Source of the DNA: an uncultured Actinomycetes bacterium
GTDB lineage: Bacteria; Actinomycetota; Aquicultoria; CAJVYJ01
Assembly (NCBI GenBank): GCA_913009475.1
Contig: CAJVYJ010000042.1
Span: forward strand, 1-11,835
DNA: 11,835 nt
Direction: 5' to 3'
Shown: positions 6,629 to 11,835 of the stretch, piece by piece
Layout: each line of letters begins with the position of its first letter
Numbering within the stretch: the first letter of the stretch is position 1
Notes under the pieces: model-generated
Databases searched by the model: none
What the model was told of the DNA's origin: nothing
Seen by the model: the letters and a program-made list of their open reading frames with translations, nothing else
Made by a program: the position numbers and the translations under genes

Positions 6629-8249
6629 CTGACCCTAATTCCGGTTCTTCTTTTAATAAACGACAGAAAAGAGTTACTAATTCAGGGTCGAATTGTTTGC
6701 CGGCTTGATTTTTTAATTTAATCAACGCTTCTTTCCGAGTAAAAGCCTCCCGATAAGCCCGCCTTGACGTCATAGCGTCAAAAGCATCGGTTAAAGCTAT
6801 TATGCGTGACCCAAGTGGAATATTATTACCCTTTAGCCCGGCTGTGTATCCGCTCCCGTCAAAATTTTCGTGATGATAACGGATGTTGTCCGCCAGTTTT
6901 GATAATTTTGGATATCCGATTAAAATATCTCCGGCGATAACCGGATGATTTTTTATCAACATGCGCTCAACTGAAGTCAACGGCTCTTTCTGCGCGAATA
7001 TACCGCTTGGTATTGAGGCATAACCAATATCATGTATAACGGCAGCCAGTTTTAGCTCCGCTACATCGATAACCGTTAAGCCCTTCTTCTTGGCTAAAGC
7101 CGCCGTGTAGCCGGCTACCCTCTTGGAGTGGCCTTTGGCATAAGGATTGTTTGATTCAATCATATCCACCAAAGCATTTGGCAATTCCGTGTTATAAATG
7201 CCCTCATCATTTAGGCCTCTGTTCTTAAGCGCCAGAGCAAAATATCTCATCACGCGGGAGACTAAGGCAATATCTTCTTTGCTGAATGAAAAATCTTTAT
7301 TCCGAGAACCTAGATTGACAACACCGATAATACTATCCGCAGCCATGATCGGCACTGTTAGAGAGGTAACGGTATCCGGTCTCAACGTTTTTTTTACGTT
7401 TATCTCAGTCGGAGCGTCTTGGGTAATCAGAGCTTTTTTATGTCCGGCCACCCACCCGGCTATGCCATCCCCAACATTAACTGCATATTCGCCGGCGGAC
7501 TTAGATAGACCGTAAACAGCTTTTATTCTAAGCTTGCCGGATAACGCGTCAATAATCATCAATGAGGCCGTGTCGCTTTTGACTAGCGAATGAAGCTCAC
7601 GTAAGGTCACATTGTAAAGCTCAGACAGGCTGGCCGAAGTGATAATTTTTTCACAAACAGAGAGCATCTTGCGACTCTCCACCGATGCTTTTTCCAACTT
7701 TTCTTCCTTGACCTCATCTTTTAATAGATACCCCGCTTGCGCGGCAATACTCTTCAGGTTTGTTTCATCAAACTTAGAAAAAGCTTTTTTAAGGCTTGAT
7801 ATAATAACCAAGATACCGAATTTACCAACCGGAGCGCTAAGCATGGACCCTACGCCTAATTGTCTTAATTCAAGCAAGAGGTCGTTGGCCTTGTTCTTGT
7901 CTGAATCCTGAAAATCGCTTAAATAACAAAGACCGGCCTCTACTTGTCTGTTAAAGCCGGAATCGGCCGCAAAGCCCTTGCCCTTAACAAGGCTGATCTT
8001 TTTCCCCTGGGCGGACTTTACTTCCCAGCAGTCTTTTACCTTAGCCAAAAGCATGACGCCTTCAGCGGCTAATATCTTTCCGGCGGTAAAGTCTATAATA
8101 GCTAAATCCAGATTATAATTCTTCCGTGAATCCATTTTAGACAATAAAAACTCCAGCAGGCTAGGGAAAACAGGCCCAATAATCGAACTATTATCGACAG
8201 CATCCTTGTAAGACGCCGGTTTGTTTATATCATCATAGATATAACTCAT
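6612..8249 (-). CDS. GAF-GAF-HD-GYP protein, putative cyclic-di-nucleotide phosphodiesterase with altered signature
   Basis: HD-GYP proteins hydrolyse cyclic di-GMP (some act on cGAMP). Seen: 545 residues with no membrane span or signal peptide, hence cytosolic. The N-terminal GAF-like region is diverged (about 40-175). A coiled linker (180-200) follows, then a clear second GAF (about 205-345, with VGDGIAGWVAGHKKALITQD at 259-278) and HD-GYP (about 355-535). Metal-ligand positions are kept: H374 (GHSKR), H406-D407, H435, H459-H460 and D488. Two signature residues differ: HDIGK is HDIGY (Tyr410) and GYP is GYT (467-469). It may be active with altered chemistry, or a receptor. A -10 (TATAAT) lies 17 nt before the ATG, with only a weak GGAT ribosome site. 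No GGDEF partner is in the window. Confidence 0.93.
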   Translation of the reverse strand: MSYIYDDINKPASYKDAVDNSSIIGPVFPSLLEFLLSKMDSRKNYNLDLAIIDFTAGKILAAEGVMLLAKVKDCWEVKSAQGKKISLVKGKGFAADSGFNRQVEAGLCYLSDFQDSDKNKANDLLLELRQLGVGSMLSAPVGKFGILVIISSLKKAFSKFDETNLKSIAAQAGYLLKDEVKEEKLEKASVESRKMLSVCEKIITSASLSELYNVTLRELHSLVKSDTASLMIIDALSGKLRIKAVYGLSKSAGEYAVNVGDGIAGWVAGHKKALITQDAPTEINVKKTLRPDTVTSLTVPIMAADSIIGVVNLGSRNKDFSFSKEDIALVSRVMRYFALALKNRGLNDEGIYNTELPNALVDMIESNNPYAKGHSKRVAGYTAALAKKKGLTVIDVAELKLAAVIHDIGYASIPSGIFAQKEPLTSVERMLIKNHPVIAGDILIGYPKLSKLADNIRYHHENFDGSGYTAGLKGNNIPLGSRIIALTDAFDAMTSRRAYREAFTRKEALIKLKNQAGKQFDPELVTLFCRLLKEEPELGSEKIKP

Positions 8250-8266
8250 TTCACAATCCGTATTTT

Positions 8267-8272
8267 ATTATA
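8267..8272 (-). promoter_or_regulatory. -10 box for the HD-GYP gene
   Basis: A perfect TATAAT on the minus strand lies 17 nt before the HD-GYP ATG, implying a leader of about 10 nt. No good -35 and no TGn extension are seen. The short hairpin-capable TTAC/GTAA just upstream, within the sequence around 8290-8304, could be an operator but is weak. Confidence 0.4.
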
Positions 8273-8422
8273 TTTTCGGGGATGACCATTACTGGGACGG
8301 TAAACTTCAATTAAATATATATTAACAAATTTTACAGCAAAAAGCCATATATTGCATTAATAATCCAAGCTTATTAACAATTAAAAAGCCGTCTCCGGCA
8401 TCACGACTAAGAGCCCTGAATC

Positions 8423-8436
8423 GATTAGCGATTAGC
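8423..8436. repeat. two tandem copies of GATTAGC
   Basis: GATTAGC is repeated directly without a gap in the divergent spacer between the HD-GYP and PBP genes, and is followed by the related GTAAGCGTATAAGC. Helically it is short (7 bp), so it could be a recognition site or slippage. It matches no binding site I can name. Confidence 0.4.
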
Positions 8437-8473
8437 GTAAGCGTATAAGCTGATAATCATCAACCTCCATAAG

Positions 8474-8492
8474 CAGCCGTCGCGGCCGGCTG
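8474..8492. repeat. GC-rich hairpin in an AT-rich spacer
   Basis: CAGCCG (8474-8479), a 7-nt loop and CGGCTG (8487-8492) form a perfect 6-bp stem, followed on the plus strand by ATATTTTAG. It stands out in a 334-nt spacer (8250-8583) that otherwise holds AT-rich promoter DNA, the GATTAGC repeat and a small GCCG-TCTC-CGGC hairpin (8388-8399). It may be the 3' hairpin of a small RNA or a protein site. I see no ORF in this spacer. Confidence 0.35.
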
Positions 8493-8527
8493 ATATTTTA
8501 GTAGTAGAACTGCCTAAACATCAGGTT

Positions 8528-8557
8528 TTGACTTATTTTCAAAAATATTATTATTTA
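8528..8557 (+). promoter_or_regulatory. candidate promoter for the class A PBP gene
   Basis: TTGACT (8528-8533) is five of six to the -35 consensus. TATTTA (8552-8557) with an 18-bp spacer, or TATTAT with 15 bp, could serve as the -10. A second candidate is TGTTAATAAT at 8571-8580 (extended -10-like), which would start the RNA near 8586, downstream of the TTG at 8584. The DNA is very AT-rich, so chance matches are likely. Confidence 0.35.
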
Positions 8558-8605
8558 TTGTTCATTTTATTGTTAATAATTATTTGTTAAGGGAATTAAA
8601 CTTTT

Positions 8606-8626
8606 ATGTCACTACTGAAAGAATGA
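8606..8626 (+). CDS. possible six-codon leader ORF overlapping the PBP start (ATGA)
   Basis: ATG at 8606 is preceded by AAGGGAA (8589-8595), the only Shine-Dalgarno-like sequence near the PBP start, though its 11-nt spacing is long. It reads MSLLKE and stops at TGA 8624-8626. That stop overlaps the in-frame PBP ATG at 8623 as ATGA, the classic re-initiation arrangement. It would explain how a PBP start without its own ribosome site is translated. A six-codon ORF can arise by chance. Confidence 0.3.
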   Translation: MSLLKE

Positions 8627-10773
8627 AGCAATTATCCCGCGAACAGATTAGGCTTATGGCAAAAAAACTAAAAAGAAGAAATAGAATAGTTGACTGGAAG
8701 CTATCGATTATCTCATTTATCTTATCGCTATTGGTCATATTCTCGCTGACGGCTCCCGTCGTCGCGGCTATATTAACCATAAAATACGTTGATATACCCA
8801 AGTTGGACAGCAGTAAAATCGGCAAGATGCCGCAACGAACAAAAATTTACGCGGCGGATAATACTGTTTTATCTAATTTTTACTTTCAAGATCGCGACAG
8901 CGTCAAATTGAGTGAGATTCCGATTAACCTGCAAGACGCGGTCATAGCCATTGAAGACCATCGATTCTATGAACACGGCAGTATTGATATTCGCGGTATC
9001 TTAAGAGCGTTTATAACCAATGTTAAAAGCGGCCATATTTCCGAGGGAGGCAGCACTATTACCCAGCAATTCGTGAAAAACGCTTTCTTAAGCAACGAAC
9101 AGAGTGTAACGCGAAAGATTAAGGAAGCGGCGCTCTCGTATCAGATGGAAAAGAAATATTCCAAAAAAAGGATTCTTGATCTCTATTTAAATACTATTTA
9201 TTTTGGTAATGGCGCTTACGGCGCTAAAACCGCCGCTGAGATATATTTCGCTAAACCATTGAACCAACTTAGTCTAGATGAGGCGGCTTTATTGGCCGGA
9301 CTCACTAAATCCCCAAATGAATTTTCTCCATATAACCATCCGAAAGCTTCGAAGAAAAGGCGAAACGAAGTCCTCGGTAAGATGTTGGAGTTTCATTATA
9401 TCAATAGGGCCGAATATAATCAGGCGACAGCGGCTGAGATTAAAGTTAGCCCTAACCAGGAAATCGGTTATCGCAGCGCGCCTTATTTTGTGGACTACGT
9501 GCGCCAAACAATCATAAAAAAAGTTGGCGCGAAAAAGTTTCTCCGAGGCGGATTAAGCATCTATACTTCAATTAATCCCAAAACTCAGAACTACGCCGAA
9601 GCGGCTATAAAAAACACCTTTAACCGTCCCGGCGACCCCAGCGCCTCGCTGGTATCCATCGATCCGAAAACAGGTTATATAAGAGCAATGGTAGGCGGTA
9701 AGGATTTTCGTAGTGATGAGTTTAACTTAGCTGTTCAGGGCAGACGCCAAGCGGGATCGTCATTTAAAACATTCGTCTTGGTCGCCGCTCTGGAGCAAGG
9801 CATATCCCCGGACAAGACCTTCAGCGGTTCATCACCCATAACTATTAGATTGCCTAAGCCGGGTCCCGATTGGCGAGTTAAAAATTACGGCAACGAGAAC
9901 TATGGCAGCATTCCCATTAGTGAAGCTACGGTTAAGTCGGTAAATGTTGTTTTTGCCCAGCTGATAATGGAAGTTGGCGCGGGCAACGTTGTCGCAACAG
10001 CTAAAAAAATGGGTATCACCTCACCTATTAGCGCTCATCCGTCTATTGCTTTAGGCGGCTTGACCCATGGAGTTTCACCGTTGGAGATGGCATCGGCCTA
10101 CGCTACTTTAGCCTCCGGCGGAAAGTATATAACACCAAAAGCAATTTCTAAAATCACCGATCACCAGGGACGCGTTATTTATCAAGCAAAAATCAAATCC
10201 AAGAGAGTGCTTGATGCCAATGTCGCCTATAAAGCGAATAACATATTAAAGGAAGTGGTCCAGCGAGGCACCGGCACCGGGGCAAATATCGGTCGGCCGC
10301 AAGCTGGAAAGACGGGAACATCACAAAATTTGCGTGACGCCTGGTTTGTCGGGTATACGCCCGCTCTCTCCACGGCTGTTTGGGTAGGTTATCCACATAA
10401 TTCAGTAGAGATGAAAAATATTCACGGCATCAGTGTTACCGGCGGTAGTTTTCCAGCCCATATATGGAAGATATTTATGGCTAAAGCCCTGCAAAATATA
10501 AAAGTAGCTGATTTTGTCGGACCGGACGGTAAACATCCGCCGACCATCGCTGAAACACCGCCGGCGCCGGCGGTTAAGAAATATCGTGCGCCCGCGAAAG
10601 CACCGGTACCCAAGCAGGAACCGACACCCAAGCCAACGCCAGAGCCTGAAATAACAGCGCCGACTCCGGCACCGGCAACACCGTCCGAACCGACACCAGC
10701 CGTCGAACCCAAGCCGGAACCGACACCCAAACCGGAACCGACACCCAAGCCGGACACCACCGCAACCCCTTAG
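8623..10773 (+). CDS. class A penicillin-binding protein (PBP1A-like), bifunctional transglycosylase/transpeptidase
   Basis: Polymerises and cross-links peptidoglycan on the outer face of the membrane. Using the ATG at 8623 gives 716 residues: a short basic cytosolic tail, one membrane span (about 27-53), a GT51 domain (about 95-265, with catalytic Glu112 in IEDHRFYEH and EGGSTITQQ at 141-149) and a transpeptidase domain (about 340-620). The latter has SSFK (catalytic Ser379, Lys382), SVN (439-441) and KTGTS (563-567). From about residue 638 there is a Pro/Thr/Glu/Lys-rich tail of nearly 80 residues, probably wall-spanning and disordered. The start is uncertain: a TTG at 8584 extends it by 13 residues but has no ribosome site, and an ATG at 8656 (AGG at 4 nt) would shorten it by 11. 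All catalytic motifs are intact. Confidence 0.95.
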   Translation: MKQLSREQIRLMAKKLKRRNRIVDWKLSIISFILSLLVIFSLTAPVVAAILTIKYVDIPKLDSSKIGKMPQRTKIYAADNTVLSNFYFQDRDSVKLSEIPINLQDAVIAIEDHRFYEHGSIDIRGILRAFITNVKSGHISEGGSTITQQFVKNAFLSNEQSVTRKIKEAALSYQMEKKYSKKRILDLYLNTIYFGNGAYGAKTAAEIYFAKPLNQLSLDEAALLAGLTKSPNEFSPYNHPKASKKRRNEVLGKMLEFHYINRAEYNQATAAEIKVSPNQEIGYRSAPYFVDYVRQTIIKKVGAKKFLRGGLSIYTSINPKTQNYAEAAIKNTFNRPGDPSASLVSIDPKTGYIRAMVGGKDFRSDEFNLAVQGRRQAGSSFKTFVLVAALEQGISPDKTFSGSSPITIRLPKPGPDWRVKNYGNENYGSIPISEATVKSVNVVFAQLIMEVGAGNVVATAKKMGITSPISAHPSIALGGLTHGVSPLEMASAYATLASGGKYITPKAISKITDHQGRVIYQAKIKSKRVLDANVAYKANNILKEVVQRGTGTGANIGRPQAGKTGTSQNLRDAWFVGYTPALSTAVWVGYPHNSVEMKNIHGISVTGGSFPAHIWKIFMAKALQNIKVADFVGPDGKHPPTIAETPPAPAVKKYRAPAKAPVPKQEPTPKPTPEPEITAPTPAPATPSEPTPAVEPKPEPTPKPEPTPKPDTTATP
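10711..10764 (+). repeat. 18-nt tandem repeat coding for KPEPTP in the PBP tail
   Basis: AAGCCGGAACCGACACCC (10711-10728) is followed by a copy with one change (10729-10746) and a diverged third copy (10747-10764). Partial relatives lie upstream near 10617-10640 and 10684-10700. Each unit encodes KPEPTP. Near-identity at DNA level suggests recent expansion by slippage, so copy number may vary between strains. Confidence 0.75.
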
Positions 10774-10810
10774 GCACTCCCATCATTACTGACCGCTAAA
10801 ATGTTATTGT

Positions 10811-10832
10811 TAACCTGTCGCCGGGTTGCCTT
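10811..10832 (+). terminator. weak candidate terminator after the PBP gene
   Basis: TAACCT (10811-10816) pairs with GGGTTG (10823-10828, two G·U pairs) around a 6-nt loop, followed by CCTTTTG. The stem is short and the T run only four, so termination would be modest. Confidence 0.3.
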
Positions 10833-11026
10833 TTGTTGTTATTGCCGGTTTAATTATTGGCTCGATGTTCGTTATCAGATTAGGATTTACGCAAACTCTG
10901 CTTGGAGTGCCCATCTTGGAAATAACAGGATTTGTTTACCGCATTTTTGGAAATCTACTTATTGGCAGGCATAATAACCGCCGAGAGAAAATAAGGGTCG
11001 TCCCAAGCAACTTTCGGGACTCTTAA
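10826..11026 (+). CDS. doubtful small membrane protein ORF
   Basis: Sixty-six residues from a TTG, or 53 from an in-frame ATG at 10865. Seen: two hydrophobic stretches (about 2-29 and 30-46) and a basic tail, GRHNNRREKIRVV. The composition looks like a small two-span or hairpin membrane protein. Against it: there is no Shine-Dalgarno, the TTG lies in the stem of the candidate PBP terminator, and I recognise no family. An overlapping frame from ATG 10801 encodes 57 cysteine- and aromatic-rich residues and looks less protein-like. It could be a remnant of a decayed gene. Confidence 0.3.
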   Translation: MPFVVIAGLIIGSMFVIRLGFTQTLLGVPILEITGFVYRIFGNLLIGRHNNRREKIRVVPSNFRDS

Positions 11027-11090
11027 CCGGCAAGAAGACATGGATGTTCTGCTCACTGATGGTTAAGGTTGCCTAGTAGCAACTTGGGAC
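11000..11090. other. non-coding patch with competing stems
   Basis: GTCCCAAG (11000-11007) has a perfect distant complement, CTTGGGAC (11083-11090). It can also pair locally as GTCCC with GGGAC at 11016-11020. A third stem, AGGTTGC (11066-11072) with GCAACTT (11079-11085, one G·U on the plus strand), overlaps the distal element. AGCAACTT followed by GGGAC occurs twice, 72 nt apart (11006-11020 with two extra bases, and 11078-11090). It lies between the small ORF and the convergent surface-protein gene, so it could be a two-way transcript end or a small RNA. No long T run is present. The rest of 11027-11139 shows nothing further. Confidence 0.35.
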
Positions 11091-11139
11091 AATTTATGTA
11101 TATCACAACAAAATATATTGGGCAAGAGAATTGCAAAAA

Positions 11140-11835
11140 TTATTTTTTAAATATTGTTTTCGAGCCTCTTACGGCAACAAATCCTCCGAGAACCATCAAG
11201 AATAAAGATAAGGTCAGCAAAAAATTCTCATTATATCCGGTTGAAGTATGCCGGCTTTCAAGATAAGCAAGGCCAATCGTCTTGTCACCGGCCGCGCTCT
11301 TACCGGAACGCCACATCTTAAAATAATATGCGTCGCCGTGACCGCTAAATTTATCGGCGTCATAAAGAACAACCGGCGTATAATTACGTTTTTCGTTCCA
11401 GAAACCGCTTGGTCCCATAGCGTTAAAAGCTCCGGAGCCGCCCAGAGAAGCCAACGGGTTATCGGTTGACTTTAGCCAGACTAGACCATCGCTGGATTCA
11501 GCGTAGCCGATACCTTGACTATTGGCTGTCCGGCCGCCGCTATACCACATATGATATTTACCGTTTTCATAAATTACAGTAGCCGGATAGACGTAACTGC
11601 TGTCCCAATAGACGGAATTACCCCAAACACCGCCGCCGCGCTCTAGGACCGGCAAAGTTCCATACTGAGTCCAACTGACGCCGTCGCTTGAGTAGGCCAA
11701 CCCCAACTGCTCGAAAGCACCGTCGGTACCGTCAAAATACATCACATAGCTGTAATTCATCGGATTAGAGCCACTATTTGCAGCACTCGGTTTATATAAG
11801 ATCGCCGCCGGTCCATAGGAACCGCGCTCCCAGTC
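11140..11835 (-). CDS. membrane-anchored beta-propeller-like surface protein, C-terminal part, cut by window edge
   Basis: The reading frame is open from the window edge, so the N-terminus is missing; an internal ATG at 11760 is not the real start. Of 231 visible residues, about 1-62, 63-128 and 129-193 are three related repeats. They share an ERG/GG opening, a P-A/V-V/I-x-Y strand, a YxMW/YVMY strand and an LGLAYSSDG / IGYAESSDG / IGLAYLES end. This is the blade pattern of five-bladed propellers of the GH43/GH32/GH130-like type. A membrane span (about 204-222) followed by RGSKTIFKK ends the protein, so it is probably exported and held at the cell surface. No LPXTG or PEP-CTERM motif is seen before the span. 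Catalysis cannot be judged: the first blades, which carry the usual acidic residues, are outside the window. Glycan binding or cleavage is inference. Confidence 0.8.
   Translation of the reverse strand, partial: DWERGSYGPAAILYKPSAANSGSNPMNYSYVMYFDGTDGAFEQLGLAYSSDGVSWTQYGTLPVLERGGGVWGNSVYWDSSYVYPATVIYENGKYHMWYSGGRTANSQGIGYAESSDGLVWLKSTDNPLASLGGSGAFNAMGPSGFWNEKRNYTPVVLYDADKFSGHGDAYYFKMWRSGKSAAGDKTIGLAYLESRHTSTGYNENFLLTLSLFLMVLGGFVAVRGSKTIFKK

Noticed and set aside
8250..8583. c-di-GMP-I or c-di-AMP (ydaO) riboswitch before the PBP gene
   Set aside because: AGCAAAAAGCC near 8337-8345 faintly recalls the GEMM core, but the tetraloop receptor and second conserved arm are missing, and the ydaO conserved blocks are absent. 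It also lies upstream of the likely promoter.
10422..10760. Minus-strand ORF rich in Gly-Val-Gly-Ser repeats
   Set aside because: It is the reverse shadow of the proline-rich KPEPTP tail of the PBP gene; the repeat composition explains it fully.

Overview
The window looks like a chromosomal housekeeping segment from a Gram-positive-type bacterium of moderate GC content. My best guess is a deep-branching, low-GC relative of the Actinobacteria, or a Firmicutes-like subsurface lineage. This rests on the neighbourhood rpmB / fakA / recG / rsmD, a recurrent order in those phyla, and on probable leaderless promoters. It is inference, not proof. I see no mobile element, CRISPR array, rRNA or tRNA.

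Layout. Positions 1-6315 are mostly minus strand, read right to left: fakA (fatty acid kinase, ATP-binding subunit), crcB/fluC (fluoride channel), a DUF190 PII-like protein, degV/fakB (fatty-acid-binding partner of FakA), recG (branch-migration helicase) and the first 99 codons of rsmD (16S rRNA methyltransferase, cut by the window edge). A plus-strand hypothetical gene (3549-3995) sits inside this block and overlaps the end of the DUF190 gene tail to tail. rpmB (ribosomal protein bL28) diverges from fakA. It converges on, and overlaps by 11 bp, a minus-strand GAF-GAF-HD-GYP gene with two signature residues changed. A 334-300-bp-scale AT-rich spacer (8250-8583) separates that gene from a divergent class A penicillin-binding protein with a proline-rich tail. 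The right edge holds a doubtful small membrane ORF, a non-coding patch with competing inverted repeats, and the C-terminal part of a beta-propeller-like surface protein with a membrane anchor.

How the genes work together. FakA and FakB phosphorylate exogenous or recycled fatty acids for phospholipid synthesis. CrcB exports fluoride, and DUF190 is its usual unexplained companion. RecG, RsmD and bL28 are genome and ribosome maintenance functions. The HD-GYP protein is a candidate cytosolic cyclic-di-nucleotide phosphodiesterase. The PBP builds the wall.

The most interesting signals are regulatory or variant rather than a whole new system. (a) Apparent leaderless starts, with an extended -10 placed 7-8 nt before the ATG, occur at recG, fakA and possibly the 148-aa hypothetical, whereas the other gene starts in the fakA/degV block and rpmB carry Shine-Dalgarno sequences. 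(b) A 187-nt recG-degV spacer contains mutually exclusive stems. (c) A six-codon ORF ends in ATGA on the likely PBP start. (d) The HD-GYP enzyme reads HDIGY...GYT instead of HDIGK...GYP.
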